Shown: positions 1-9,311 of the stretch, one piece after another | Layout of the letters: each line of letters starts with the position of its first letter | Position numbering within the stretch: position 1 is the stretch's first letter | NCBI RefSeq assembly: GCF_001612985.1 | Contig: NZ_BDBM01000004.1 | Coordinates: forward strand, 1 to 64,000 | Length of the DNA: 64,000 bases | Reading direction: 5' to 3' | From: Nocardia gamkensis NBRC 108242 | Lineage (GTDB): Bacteria > Actinomycetota > Actinomycetes > Mycobacteriales > Mycobacteriaceae | Translations under genes and position numbers: made by a program | The notes under the pieces: generated by a model | What the model saw: the letters and a program-made list of their open reading frames with translations, nothing else | Database searches by the model: none | Told to the model about the DNA's origin: nothing

Positions 1-528
1 GGTGGCGCGATGCCGCCCGGTGGCGGACCGCCGCCGGGGCCGCCGCAGCCGCCGCGGCGCAACACCGGCCTGTGGATCGCCCTCGGCCTCGGCGTGGTGT
101 TGCTGATCGGAGCCATCGGGGTCGTCGCGGGTGTGCTGCTGGGCAGCAGCGATTCCGGTTCGGCCGACACGGCGGCGGCCACGACGGCGCGCGTCACGAC
201 GAAGCCGGCACCGGGGACCAGGAACGCGCAGCCGACCCCGCCGAGCGGGCTGCCCAGCGTGCCCGGTCTCGGCGATGTCGACGGCCTCGGCGCGACGGTG
301 GGCACCATCACCGCCAACGACGGGGGCACCCTGACGGTCAGTTCGGTGATGGGAAACACCATCACGGTGCGCACGGACGCGAGTACCCAGGTGATCGCGT
401 TGTCGGGCACCGCGGTATCCGATCTGGCCCCCGGTGAGCTCGTCATGATCCAGGGCGACAAGGGCCCGGACGGATCGATCCAGGCCAAGATCATCATCGG
501 TACCTCGCTGCCCGGCGGCGGACGATGA
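1..528 (+). CDS. Membrane-anchored DUF5666-like protein, 5' end outside window
   Basis: The frame is open from base 1, so the true start may lie upstream; the first Met in the window is at base 10. From that Met, a Pro/Gly-rich cytoplasmic stretch (1-17) is followed by one transmembrane helix (about 19-45, rich in G, V, L). A Thr/Ala/Pro linker leads to a small beta-rich domain (about 95-165) starting GTITANDGG, which resembles DUF5666 domains. The protein should sit in the membrane with the domain outside. Its function is unknown. The DUF5666 assignment rests on pattern resemblance only. Confidence 0.6.
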   Translation, partial: GGAMPPGGGPPPGPPQPPRRNTGLWIALGLGVVLLIGAIGVVAGVLLGSSDSGSADTAAATTARVTTKPAPGTRNAQPTPPSGLPSVPGLGDVDGLGATVGTITANDGGTLTVSSVMGNTITVRTDASTQVIALSGTAVSDLAPGELVMIQGDKGPDGSIQAKIIIGTSLPGGGR

Positions 529-659
529 ACCGCCCCGGCCGCCTCCGGTGCGCGGCGCCGCGCGTCAACCCGCGGATCGGCTCCCGCTCCGCTTTCGCTC
601 GGCCCGGCGCGGGGGTAATGACGGACCATGTCCGGCCGGGACTATTAGGCTAGGCGTCG

Positions 660-1628
660 ATGACGGCAATGTGGTTCGGGTTGGCGGCGATCGCGCTCGT
701 GGGCGCGATCGTGCTGCTGTATTTCGATCGGCTCCAGCGGCAGCGGACCGGTCACGCGCGACAGGTCTGGGCGAAGTCGCAGGGCTATACCTACGTGTCC
801 GTGGAACCCGCGCTGCCGTCCACGTGGCGCCGCGGCGCGCTGGCCAAATTGGGCTATCTCTCCGCGGTCGACGTGGTCTCCGGCATCCGTAAGGGCGAGA
901 AGTTCGTGCTGTTCGATCTGGAGGATTCCGCGACGCTGGTCGCGGTGCGCCGCCAGATCGGCTCGGACATCGACGTGGACATGCGGTTGAAGACGGCCGC
1001 ACCGCCCAAGGACCACGATCTGGAGCTGCTCGGCGCGATCGGCGACCGCGTGGTCTTCGCCACCAATCCCGAAATCGCCAGGCACGCTGTCGATCAGCGC
1101 ATGGTCGCCTTCATCGAGAATCTGCCGGACACCGTGCAGATGCTCTGGAGCGAGGGCAACTGGACGCTGGGCATGCTGCTGGTGGGCACCACTCCGAAGG
1201 ACTGGGAAGGCGCGATCGACGCGGTGCTGCGCCTGTCCGGCCTGCTGCACGTACTGCCGCCGGTCAGCGAGCCGCGCTTCGACGGCGGCGGACACGATCC
1301 GGGCCGCCCGCGCCCCCGTGAACGCCGGCGCGAGGACGACGCCGACGACCGGCCGCGCGCCGAGGCCGAGGACGACGAGCTGTCCGACGACGACTCCTAC
1401 GCCGACGAGCCCGCGGACGAGCCGGGGCAGGAACCGGCGCGCCGCCCCTCGCTCGCCGTGGTGCCGAATACCCGCGCCCGCGGGCGCGAGGACGAGAAGG
1501 CGCGGCCACGCGAGGAGCGCGACGCCGAGGGCCGGGCCGATCCCGAGTCGCGGCAGCGGCCCGCCGACCCGCCCGGCGGACCGTTCCATCCCGGATTCCG
1601 GCCCTACCAGGGACCCGTGCCGAAGTGA
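660..1628 (+). CDS. Rv0383c-like membrane protein with acidic tail
   Basis: This 322-residue protein starts with a transmembrane helix (about 4-21, MWFGLAAIALVGAIVLLYF). A conserved soluble domain follows to about residue 200. The C-terminal 110 residues are highly charged and look disordered (runs of D, E, R and P). Position directly before pyrE matches M. tuberculosis Rv0383c, a conserved secreted or membrane protein of unknown function. TAGGCT ends 8 bases before the ATG, so the transcript may be leaderless. The tail is probably poorly conserved. I know no biochemical role for the family. Confidence 0.75.
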   Translation: MTAMWFGLAAIALVGAIVLLYFDRLQRQRTGHARQVWAKSQGYTYVSVEPALPSTWRRGALAKLGYLSAVDVVSGIRKGEKFVLFDLEDSATLVAVRRQIGSDIDVDMRLKTAAPPKDHDLELLGAIGDRVVFATNPEIARHAVDQRMVAFIENLPDTVQMLWSEGNWTLGMLLVGTTPKDWEGAIDAVLRLSGLLHVLPPVSEPRFDGGGHDPGRPRPRERRREDDADDRPRAEAEDDELSDDDSYADEPADEPGQEPARRPSLAVVPNTRARGREDEKARPREERDAEGRADPESRQRPADPPGGPFHPGFRPYQGPVPK

Positions 1629-1644
1629 CCGGCCACGCGCCCAC

Positions 1645-2454
1645 ATGACCGAGCATCCACACCCCAGGCTGCCCGGCGCCACCCGCCCGGTGGCCTTGAT
1701 CACCGGACCGACCTCGGGTATCGGCCGCGGCTACGCGACCCGCCTGGCCTCGCTCGGTTACGACCTGGTGCTGGCCGCCCGGGACGAGCGGCGTCTCACG
1801 GCCCTCGCGACCGAGGTGGAGCACCGCTTCGGCACCCGCTCGCAGATCCTCGTCGCCGATCTGGCCAGGGCCGAGGACCGCGAACAGGTCGCGGCGCGAC
1901 TGACCGAGGGCGTCGAATTCCTGGTCAACAACGCAGGTTTCGCGCACTCCGGCGAGTTCTGGACGCTGCCGCCCGAGCAGTTGCAAGCGCAACTGGACGT
2001 CAACGTCACCGCCGTGGTGCTGCTCACCAGGGCCGCGCTGCCGTCGATGATCGCGGCGGCGAACGGTTGCGTCGTCAACGTGGCCAGCGTGGCGGGCCTG
2101 ATCCCCGGACGAGGGTCGACGTATTCGGCGTCCAAGGCCTACGTCGTATCCTTCACGGAAGGGTTGGCAGGGGGACTGGCCGGGACCGGAGTCCGGGTCC
2201 AAGCCCTGTGCCCGGGATTCGTGCGCACGGAATTCCATCGGCGAGCAGGCATCGAGATGTCCTCGCTGCCCGAAGCGTTGTGGCTGAGCGTCGAGCAGGT
2301 AGTCGCCGGCTCACTGCGTGATCTGGAGAAGGGCCGGGTGCTCAGCGTGCCCGGAATGCAGTACAAAGCGCTCACCACCCTCGCCGGAGCTATCCCGCGA
2401 ACCCTGGGGGCCCGGCTCAATCGCGGGCTGTTCAACGCACGCGGAAGGACTTGA
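1645..2454 (+). CDS. Short-chain dehydrogenase/reductase (SDR)
   Basis: This is a 269-residue classical SDR. It has the nucleotide-binding motif TGPTSGIG (20-27), the NNAG motif, a catalytic Ser in VNVASVAG, and the YSASK catalytic Tyr/Lys pair. It should be a soluble NAD(P)-dependent oxidoreductase, but the substrate cannot be read from sequence. I chose ATG 1645 because it places the Rossmann motif at the usual N-terminal position; the frame is open further upstream but that part looks non-homologous. The stop is one base from the pyrE start, so the two are probably cotranscribed. Confidence 0.9.
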   Translation: MTEHPHPRLPGATRPVALITGPTSGIGRGYATRLASLGYDLVLAARDERRLTALATEVEHRFGTRSQILVADLARAEDREQVAARLTEGVEFLVNNAGFAHSGEFWTLPPEQLQAQLDVNVTAVVLLTRAALPSMIAAANGCVVNVASVAGLIPGRGSTYSASKAYVVSFTEGLAGGLAGTGVRVQALCPGFVRTEFHRRAGIEMSSLPEALWLSVEQVVAGSLRDLEKGRVLSVPGMQYKALTTLAGAIPRTLGARLNRGLFNARGRT

Positions 2455-2455
2455 G

Positions 2456-3004
2456 ATGATCGACGTGATTACCAACGACAGGGACAGGTTGGCCGCGCTG
2501 GTACGCGAACTCGCCGTGGTGCACGGCCGGGTGACCTTGTCCTCCGGCAAGGAGGCCGACTACTACGTCGACCTGCGCCGCGCGACCCTGCACCACGGCG
2601 CGGGCCCGCTGATCGGCAAGCTGCTACGCGAACTCGTCGCGGACTGGGATTTCGACGCCGTCGGCGGCCTCACCATGGGTGCGGACCCGGTGGCGCTGGC
2701 CGTGATGCACGCGCCCGGTCGCCCGATCGATGCGTTCGTGGTGCGTAAGGCGGCGAAGTCGCACGGCATGCAGCGGCAGATCGAAGGCCCGGACATCGTG
2801 GGCAAGCGGGTGCTGGTCGTCGAGGACACCACCACGACCGGCAACTCGCCGCTGACCGCGGTGCGGGCGCTGCGCGCGGCGGGCGCTACCGTGGTCGGAG
2901 TCGCCACCGTCGTCGACCGGGAAACCGGCGCTGACCAGGTGATCGCCGCGGAAGGACTGGAGTACCGGTCGATCCTCGGCCTCAAGGATCTCGCCCTGGG
3001 ATAG
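2456..3004 (+). CDS. pyrE: Orotate phosphoribosyltransferase
   Basis: PyrE makes orotidine 5'-phosphate from orotate and PRPP in de novo pyrimidine synthesis. The 182-residue length fits the family. The PRPP-binding loop VVEDTTTTGNS is at 121-131, and the N-terminal SSGKEADYYVDLR segment (29-41) is typical. GGAAGGA lies just before the ATG, and the gene follows the SDR stop by one base. The order Rv0383c-like gene, SDR, pyrE agrees with the Rv0382c neighbourhood. Confidence 0.96.
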   Translation: MIDVITNDRDRLAALVRELAVVHGRVTLSSGKEADYYVDLRRATLHHGAGPLIGKLLRELVADWDFDAVGGLTMGADPVALAVMHAPGRPIDAFVVRKAAKSHGMQRQIEGPDIVGKRVLVVEDTTTTGNSPLTAVRALRAAGATVVGVATVVDRETGADQVIAAEGLEYRSILGLKDLALG

Positions 3005-3054
3005 CCTGGACGACGGTCTAAGTCTTCGAAGGTGAAGGGTCGTGTGAGTCCCCA

Positions 3055-4113
3055 GTGGTGAGCATTGCAGTCAACAAAAGTCGCGAAAACGTTGCGATGC
3101 TCGGAATCGGCGCTTACCGACCCAAGCGCCTGGTCAGCAACGCCGAGGTCTGCGAGGTCCTGGACTCCACCGACGAGTGGATCTACGAGCGCACCGGTGT
3201 CCGCAACCGGCGCTGGATCAGCGGCGAGGAGACGCTCCGGTCGATCGCCGCGGCGGCGGGCGAGCGCGCGATCGTCAACAGCGGCGTCGATCGGTCGAAG
3301 ATCGGCGCCGTGATCCTGGCCACCTCCAGCTGGCTGACCCTGACTCCGCACGGCGCGCCGCAGGTGGCCTACGACATGGGGATGAACGGAGTCGCCGCCT
3401 TCGACCTGACCTCCGGCTGCGGCGGCTTCGGCTACGGACTCGGTGTGGCCGCCGACATGATCCGGTCCGGCTCCGCCGAGTACGTGCTGCTCATCGGCGC
3501 CGAGACGATGACCGTCGGGCTCGATCCCACCGACCGCGGCACCGCGATGATCTTCGGGGACGGCGCGGGCGCGGTAGTGGTCGGCCCGAGCGACGAGAAC
3601 GGCATCTCGCCCACGGTCTGGGGCAGCGACGGCGAGAACGCGGCCGCGATCATGCAGGACATCGACTTCCTGGAGTACATGCACCGCGCCCAGTCCATGC
3701 AGGGTATGGACCCGGCCGTCGATCCGGTCGGCCGGATGTCGCTGCGGATGGAGGGACCGCGGGTCTTCCGCTGGGCGGCGGTCACCCTGCCGCGTGCGCT
3801 GTCCACCGCGCTCGAGATCTCCGGCGTGGCCAAGGAGGACATCGAGGTCTTCGTGCCGCACCAGGCCAACGCCCGGATCAACGAGCTGATGAAGAAGAAC
3901 CTCGGACTGGCCGACGAGATCCCGATGGCCAACGACATCGAGAACACCGGCAACACCTCGGCCGCGTCCATTCCGCTCGCGATCGAGGAGATGCTGGTCA
4001 CCGGCAAGGCGAAGGGCGGACAGACGGCGTTGCTGCTCGGTTTCGGCGCCGGTCTGAGCTACGCGGGCCAGGTCGTCACGTTGCCGCCCGCCCCGGCCGA
4101 ACCGAGCTTCTAG
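3055..4113 (+). CDS. 3-oxoacyl-ACP synthase III (FabH-type)
   Basis: This 352-residue condensing enzyme has the full FabH triad: Cys122 in SGCGGFGYG, His269 in HQAN and Asn300 in NTGNTSAAS. Such enzymes condense an acyl-CoA starter with malonyl-ACP. Start choice is between GTG 3055 and GTG 3058; the former is used here. The gene is not in the classical fabH position (Rv0533c in M. tuberculosis), so it may be an extra copy with another starter preference or role. The next gene begins two bases after the stop, implying cotranscription. Confidence 0.9.
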   Translation: MVSIAVNKSRENVAMLGIGAYRPKRLVSNAEVCEVLDSTDEWIYERTGVRNRRWISGEETLRSIAAAAGERAIVNSGVDRSKIGAVILATSSWLTLTPHGAPQVAYDMGMNGVAAFDLTSGCGGFGYGLGVAADMIRSGSAEYVLLIGAETMTVGLDPTDRGTAMIFGDGAGAVVVGPSDENGISPTVWGSDGENAAAIMQDIDFLEYMHRAQSMQGMDPAVDPVGRMSLRMEGPRVFRWAAVTLPRALSTALEISGVAKEDIEVFVPHQANARINELMKKNLGLADEIPMANDIENTGNTSAASIPLAIEEMLVTGKAKGGQTALLLGFGAGLSYAGQVVTLPPAPAEPSF

Positions 4114-4115
4114 TC

Positions 4116-4823
4116 GTGCGCCCGTTCCGAGCCGGGTATCTCGTCGCGGCGGCGGTCACCGTCTACGGCGCCGTCACCGGGCGCGAGAAGGCGCAGTGGA
4201 TCGCGAAGCCGCTGTTGATGCCGCTGCTCGCGGCCGATGTGGTGACCGACGGCAGAGAGCTGCCGTCCACCGAGCGCACCATGCTGATCGGGTCGCTGGG
4301 GGCGGCGACCATCGGCGACATCCTGCTCATCGATCCGGATGACGACCGCAGGCTGATCGCAGGCGCGTCGTCGTTCGCGGTGATGCAGGCCGGATACGCC
4401 ACCCTGTGGTGGCGGATGGGCGGCAGGCCCGCCGCCGGGGTGGCCGTGCCGCGAGTGGCCGCGTGGCTGGGCGCCGCCGGATTGCTGCGGAAGAAGGCGC
4501 CCTCGGTGGCCACACCACTGACGGCCTACGGCGTCACCCTGGGCGCCGCGGCCGTGCTGGCATCCGACCCGGCGCTCGCGCCCGCCGCGAAAAACGTTGC
4601 GGGCGTGAATGTTCCCGGCGCCGATCCGCGCAGTCGCCTCGGCCTCGGGGCACTGCTGTTCACCGTCTCCGATGGGCTCATCGTGCTGCGGCGATTGTTC
4701 GCACGCGGTCAGCGAGCCCGCCGGGCGACCGAAGGCGTGATTCTGGCGACCTACACGGCCGCGCAGTATCTGCTCGCCGATCCGAAAGCACACGTCGAAC
4801 CGGTGATCACAGCAGCAGAATGA
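4116..4823 (+). CDS. YhhN/TMEM86-family membrane protein (lysoplasmalogenase-like)
   Basis: This is a 235-residue polytopic membrane protein. The early KPLLMPLLAADV segment, the GD before the third helix and the LGALLFTVSDGLI segment near the end are hallmarks of the YhhN/TMEM86 family. Some members hydrolyse lysoplasmalogens; the bacterial role is mostly unknown. GTG 4116 is two bases after the FabH stop, so expression is coupled to a lipid-synthesis gene. The 3' end overlaps the convergent next gene by 17 bases. Confidence 0.85.
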   Translation: MRPFRAGYLVAAAVTVYGAVTGREKAQWIAKPLLMPLLAADVVTDGRELPSTERTMLIGSLGAATIGDILLIDPDDDRRLIAGASSFAVMQAGYATLWWRMGGRPAAGVAVPRVAAWLGAAGLLRKKAPSVATPLTAYGVTLGAAAVLASDPALAPAAKNVAGVNVPGADPRSRLGLGALLFTVSDGLIVLRRLFARGQRARRATEGVILATYTAAQYLLADPKAHVEPVITAAE

Positions 4824-5253
4824 TGCGATCGCGGTTCGCCGGGTCGACGCGGATGGACAGGATCTCGCCGACCGCGAGCCGCGGTTTGTCCGCCGGGGTG
4901 GCGTCGAAAACGACAGTGCCCCGGTAACTTTCCGAGCCCGGCACGGTCAGTTCGAGATCCAGCTCGGTGAGTTCGGTGTGATGATCGGTGCGTTCCAAGG
5001 GATGCACGCCCTCCACGGTCGCCCAGCCCTCCAAGCCGTGCCGCCACAACTGGCGATCCGCCTTGGACGGCCGCGCGGCCAGCATCATCCCGATCCCGAC
5101 ACACGAGCCGAACAGCCCGACCAGCGCCACGATCTGATAGGGCACGGTCCCCGGCGGCGTCCGATGCACCACCCATCCCAGCCACAGCGCCAGCAGGATC
5201 AGATACCCGGCGGTCACCCCGAGCACCGTGCGCAATATCCGCTCGTGATCCAT
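4807..5253 (-). CDS. Two-helix membrane protein, DUF3592-like
   Basis: This 148-residue protein has two transmembrane helices near the N terminus (about 7-27 and 40-60) and a soluble C-terminal beta domain (about 75-148). The layout resembles DUF3592-type proteins, and the function is unknown. I chose ATG 5253 because GGAGG sits 6 bases upstream; the frame extends further but without a ribosome site. The 3' end overlaps the convergent YhhN gene. Confidence 0.7.
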   Translation of the reverse strand: MDHERILRTVLGVTAGYLILLALWLGWVVHRTPPGTVPYQIVALVGLFGSCVGIGMMLAARPSKADRQLWRHGLEGWATVEGVHPLERTDHHTELTELDLELTVPGSESYRGTVVFDATPADKPRLAVGEILSIRVDPANRDRIILLL

Positions 5254-5314
5254 GCCAGCCTCCACCCCGAGTGCCAGACCTCCAGGATAGGCCGGGCGCA
5301 TGCGGGGTGCGGCG

Positions 5315-5893
5315 CTATCCGCCCGAGTAATCGCTGGACAGGGCGGCAAGGTCGATCGTGACCGGAGTTCCGGCCAGGTCGACTGTCACCGAGCCCGACC
5401 GCTCGGTGACGAGCTCGTAGTCACTGTCGATCAGTCGGTAGGCGCTGAGGCTGATCGGTTCATCGAGATCGACGAGCCAGTAGTGTTCGATTCCGACTTC
5501 GGCGTACTCGAAGAACTTGGTGACACGATCGGTCCGCCGGGAACCGGCCGACAGAATCTCGACGGCCAACTTCACATCCTCGGGATGCACACGCGCGAGA
5601 TCATCCGTGAGCGCTTTGCGTCGGATGACCAAGGTGTCGGGTACGCGCACTGTGGGGGGTTGTGCCGAATCGACCACCAACTCGGCCTCCGCCACCGCGG
5701 CAAGCTCTTTCGGTAATTGAGGGTGAATTTGAGCCGCCAGTTGCCAGACCGCGAATTGATGACGCAAGACCGGCCTCGGTGACACGACCAGAACCCCCTC
5801 GACGAGCTCGTAATTCCGGCTGCTGTCCTCCGGCAGCGCGATCCAGTCCTCCAGGGTCAGCAGATGATCAGGCCAGTTCACGTCGACGGTCAT
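5315..5893 (-). CDS. Uma2-family PD-(D/E)XK nuclease-fold protein
   Basis: This 192-residue protein matches the Uma2 (DUF820) family. It has an N-terminal LTLEDWIALPED segment, an ELVEGVLVVSP segment, the fold Asp in VRVPDTLVI and the EILSAGSRRTDRVTKF motif that usually carries the PD-(D/E)XK active site. Function in bacteria is unproven; members are often stand-alone, numerous and mobile. It is a single gene with no partner here. The start is ATG 5893; a start seven codons earlier is possible. Confidence 0.88.
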   Translation of the reverse strand: MTVDVNWPDHLLTLEDWIALPEDSSRNYELVEGVLVVSPRPVLRHQFAVWQLAAQIHPQLPKELAAVAEAELVVDSAQPPTVRVPDTLVIRRKALTDDLARVHPEDVKLAVEILSAGSRRTDRVTKFFEYAEVGIEHYWLVDLDEPISLSAYRLIDSDYELVTERSGSVTVDLAGTPVTIDLAALSSDYSGG

Positions 5894-6169
5894 CGCTTCC
5901 TCCCCTCCCCGCACGGATACCGCGTTGGGGCCAGTCTGGCACAGCAGGCCGACAATCCACAGCGTCGTCAGCCCTGGAGTCGCAAAACCGCCGGCACACG
6001 GCGATGGGTGTCGGAGGGCGGTAGGTCGAGCTCGATGAAGACGTCGCCGATGTGCTTTTCTTCCACCGCGCGGTCATGGAATCCATGGTTGTCGCGGTGC
6101 TTTCGGGGTTCGATGGAGCGGTCCGCCGAAGATGTGGTGTAGCCCGCCACACCTACTACGATCCTGCTG

Positions 6170-6502
6170 ATGAGCTATCCGCCGCAGCAGCCGTACGGCT
6201 ACCCAGCCTATGGGGCCTACGGACCCCCGGACCATCCGAGAGCCACCACGATCCTGATCCTGGGCATTCTGAGCCTCGTGCTGTGCCAGTTCATCGGACC
6301 CGTCGCCTGGGTGATGGGCAAGCGGGCGCTCAACGAGATCGACGCCTCCGGCGGCACCATCGGTGGACGAGGGAACGTCAACGCGGGATACATCTGCGGC
6401 ATCATCGCCACCGCACTGATGTGCCTGACCTTGTTGTTCCTGCTGTTGCTGCTGGTGCTCGGCCTGGTCGGCGCGTTCGCGGGCAGCTCGTCCGGCTACT
6501 GA
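6170..6502 (+). CDS. DUF4190 small membrane protein
   Basis: This 110-residue protein has a Pro/Tyr/Gly-rich N terminus followed by two transmembrane helices. The stretch between them (GKRALNEIDASGG) is typical of DUF4190. The function is unknown. The upstream bases read TACGAT, seven bases, then ATG, which is the usual actinobacterial leaderless arrangement and supports this start. Confidence 0.85.
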   Translation: MSYPPQQPYGYPAYGAYGPPDHPRATTILILGILSLVLCQFIGPVAWVMGKRALNEIDASGGTIGGRGNVNAGYICGIIATALMCLTLLFLLLLLVLGLVGAFAGSSSGY

Positions 6503-6556
6503 GCCGGTACCCGGCCACCCGTCGCGGGCGCGGTGACCGGAATTAGCATCGTCTGG

Positions 6557-7243
6557 GTGAGTCACCCGGTGCCGGATGCGGCGGAGCAGGATCTACCAGG
6601 GCCGACGGAGTGGGGCGAGCACCCCAACGGCGTCGGCCCGTGGGCGAGCGAGCACGCCGAGCCGCCGCCGGACGACCCGCGCCTGGACCCTGAGCTGCTG
6701 GCCGCGGGCGACCGCCGCAACGTGGTCGACGCCTACCGATACTGGAGGCGGGAGGCCATCGTCGCCGACATCGACCGGCGCAGGCATCCGTTCCACGTCG
6801 CGATCGAGAACTTCGGGCACGACGCGAACATCGGCACGGTGGTCCGCACGGCCAACGCCTTCGCCGCGGCGGCCGTGCACATCGTCGGCAGGCGGCGCTG
6901 GAATCGGCGCGGCGCCATGGTGACCGACCGCTACCAGCACATCCGGCACCACACCGACATCGGCGAGCTGCTCGCGTTCAGCGAGCGCGCCGGGTTGACG
7001 GTGGTCGCCGTCGACAACGTGCCGGGATCGGTCCCGCTGGAGACGGTCACCCTGCCGCGCGCGTGCCTGCTGCTGTTCGGCCAGGAGGGGCCCGGTGTCA
7101 CCGACCACGCCAAGCAGGCCGCCGTGATGACGGTGTCGATCGCGCAGTTCGGTTCCACCCGCAGTATCAACGCCGGCGTGGCCGCGGGGATCGCCATGCA
7201 CGCGTGGGTGCGGCAACACGCCGATCTGACGACCGCCTGGTGA
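6557..7243 (+). CDS. SpoU/TrmH-family RNA 2'-O-methyltransferase
   Basis: This is a SAM-dependent RNA ribose methyltransferase with the SPOUT knot (228 residues from GTG 6557). The three motifs are NIGTVVRTAN (91-100), LLLFGQEGPG (171-180) and IAQFGSTRSINAG ending at 207. It looks like M. tuberculosis Rv0380c. The RNA target is not predictable. TAGCAT stands seven bases before GTG 6557, so I favour this leaderless start over GTG 6533. Confidence 0.92.
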   Translation: MSHPVPDAAEQDLPGPTEWGEHPNGVGPWASEHAEPPPDDPRLDPELLAAGDRRNVVDAYRYWRREAIVADIDRRRHPFHVAIENFGHDANIGTVVRTANAFAAAAVHIVGRRRWNRRGAMVTDRYQHIRHHTDIGELLAFSERAGLTVVAVDNVPGSVPLETVTLPRACLLLFGQEGPGVTDHAKQAAVMTVSIAQFGSTRSINAGVAAGIAMHAWVRQHADLTTAW

Positions 7244-7370
7244 GTGCGTTCCGCGTGTTCGGCCGTGTGAGCAGGAGATCTTCCGGTCTCGGGGCGCACC
7301 GGCACGATTGCACATCGCTTTCGTAACAAATCGGGCGCATAAATCCGTTCGGGCCTGGCACCATTGATCC

Positions 7371-8600
7371 ATGACCTCGCGGAGCGACGACATCGAGGTG
7401 CCGCGCGTGGAGCACGCCGAAAAGGGCTCCGCGGTACCGCGTCCGCCAGCTGTCCGGGCACGGACGGGCCGGGAGGCCGTCGCGCCCGCGACGCTGTGGT
7501 CCGAACGGGCCGACATGGCCGAATCGGCGATCATCTCGCGGCACCTGCGCGCGCTGTGGGCGCTGCCCGGCACCGAACTCGGCGTGGTCGGCTGGCCCGC
7601 CACCAAGCGCGAGCGGGTCTTCGGCGGGTGGCACTACTGGTGGCAGGCGCATCTGATCGAATGCGCGATCGACGCCGCGAACCGGGCGCCGACTCCGCTG
7701 CGCCGCAGGCGGATCGCCGCTCTGGCGCGCTCGCATCGCATCCGCAACATCACCGGCTGGACGAACCGGTACTACGACGACATGGCGTGGCTGGCCATCG
7801 CGCTGGAACGCGCCGAGCGCACCCAGGGCACCGACGTGCGCAGCGCGCTGGCCGCGCTGGAGAAGCAACTGCACGACAGCTGGCAGCCGCAGATCGGCGG
7901 CGGCCTGCCCTGGCGCACCGGTTCCGACTATTTCAACGCGCCCGCGAACGGCCCCGCCGCGATCGCGCTGTTACGGCTCGGGCGCATCCAGCGCGCTCAG
8001 GAGATGGCCGACTGGCTGGACGCGACGCTGCGCGATCCGGAGACCGGTTTGATCCTCGACGGAATCCATCTGCCCTCCGGCGAGATCGAGCGCCCCGTGT
8101 TCACCTACTGCCAGGGCGTGGCGCTCGGCTTGGAGACCGAACTGGCCGTGCAGACGGGCGATCCGAAACACACCGAACGCGTGCACCGGCTGCTCGCGGC
8201 CGTCGAGGAACACATGACCACCGACGGTGTCGTCAACGGCGGCGGCGGGGGCGACGGCGGACTGTTCAACGGCATCCTGGCCCGATACCTGGCGCTGGTC
8301 GCGGTGATGTTGCCCGGGGAGGATTCCGAACAGGTCGCCGACCGCCGCGCGGCCGCCGCGATCGTCACCGCCTCCGCCGAGGCGGCGTGGGCGAACCGGC
8401 TGCAAGTGGAGGGCGAGCCACTGTTCGGGCACGACTGGAGCAAGCCCGCGCAACTGCCCGGCGGCAGCGCGGGAGCCGGTTACTTCACCGCAGGCGGCTC
8501 GGTGACCTCGTCGAAGGTGCCGGGACGCGACATGTCGGTGCAGTTGTCCGGCTGGCTGCTCATGGAGGCGGCCTACCAGGTCAGCGCCGCGGGGCTGTGA
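7371..8600 (+). CDS. Glycoside hydrolase family 76-like protein
   Basis: This 409-residue protein resembles GH76 alpha-1,6-mannanases and M. tuberculosis Rv0365c. The adjacent catalytic acidic pair is in YYDDMAW (Asp136-Asp137), and the alpha/alpha-barrel motifs FGGWHYWWQAH and TYCQGVALG are present. No signal peptide is visible, so it is probably cytosolic or exported another way. Mannan, lipomannan or a related glycan is a plausible substrate, by inference only. The N-terminal 40 residues look disordered. Confidence 0.85.
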   Translation: MTSRSDDIEVPRVEHAEKGSAVPRPPAVRARTGREAVAPATLWSERADMAESAIISRHLRALWALPGTELGVVGWPATKRERVFGGWHYWWQAHLIECAIDAANRAPTPLRRRRIAALARSHRIRNITGWTNRYYDDMAWLAIALERAERTQGTDVRSALAALEKQLHDSWQPQIGGGLPWRTGSDYFNAPANGPAAIALLRLGRIQRAQEMADWLDATLRDPETGLILDGIHLPSGEIERPVFTYCQGVALGLETELAVQTGDPKHTERVHRLLAAVEEHMTTDGVVNGGGGGDGGLFNGILARYLALVAVMLPGEDSEQVADRRAAAAIVTASAEAAWANRLQVEGEPLFGHDWSKPAQLPGGSAGAGYFTAGGSVTSSKVPGRDMSVQLSGWLLMEAAYQVSAAGL

Positions 8601-8607
8601 GCGCGGA

Positions 8608-9306
8608 TCAGCTCTCGGATTCCAGTACCGCGCCCGGGGCCGTCTCCAGCGCGAAGTCCTCTGCGGGCTGGGACATCTCCTGCCGGTAGTGCCGCACGCC
8701 GAGTACCGTCCCGATGATCAAGCCCACCACCAGCGTGCCGATCACGATCGGCATCAGCCACGGCACCCGCCCCAGGAAGTTGCCCGCGTAGTAGCCGATG
8801 AGCAACAGCACCGGCGCCCAGACGATCGCCCCGACGGTACTGGCCACGGTGAATTTGCGGTGGTCCATTCGCGCCGCGCCCGCGACCGAGGGGCACAGGG
8901 TGCGCACCCAGGGGATCCACCGGGCGATCAGCACCGCGACGAATCCGTGCCGGTGCAGCAGTTCGGCGACGCGCTGCAGATTGCGGACGTTGATGTATCT
9001 GCCGTTCTTGCGGGCGACCAGATGCCGTCCGGTCCGATGCCCGATGACGTAACCGACCTGGTTGCCCGCGATGGCCGCCACCATCGCGCCCAGCGACAGC
9101 GCCCATACGTGCGCCTCGCCAGAAGCGTGCGATGCCATCACGATGCCCGCGGTGATGAGCATCGAGTCACCGGGCAGGAACAGCCCGAGGATCACCGCGC
9201 ACTCGAGGAAGACGAAGGTCAACACCACTGCCCAGACGAGCGCGGGGCCCGCGGAGAGTAGCGGATCGAAACTGCCCACGGCTAGGGGCGACGAGTCCGT
9301 CGTCAC
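8608..9306 (-). CDS. DedA-family membrane protein
   Basis: This 232-residue polytopic protein has the DedA/VTT signature: an acidic residue in FLECAVILGLFLPGDS, the ARWIPWVRTLCPSVAGAARM segment and GNQVGYVIGHRTG. DedA proteins are thought to move or scramble polyprenyl-phosphate or phospholipids. It lies five bases after the second DedA gene on the same strand, so the two form an operon. The 3' end meets the GH76 gene convergently. Confidence 0.92.
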   Translation of the reverse strand: MTTDSSPLAVGSFDPLLSAGPALVWAVVLTFVFLECAVILGLFLPGDSMLITAGIVMASHASGEAHVWALSLGAMVAAIAGNQVGYVIGHRTGRHLVARKNGRYINVRNLQRVAELLHRHGFVAVLIARWIPWVRTLCPSVAGAARMDHRKFTVASTVGAIVWAPVLLLIGYYAGNFLGRVPWLMPIVIGTLVVGLIIGTVLGVRHYRQEMSQPAEDFALETAPGAVLESES

Positions 9307-9311
9307 CGGCT

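Noticed and set aside
5894..6169. Minus-strand coding fragment (5968-6150)
   Set aside because: It lacks a ribosome site and recognisable domain; a short gene remnant is possible but not supported.
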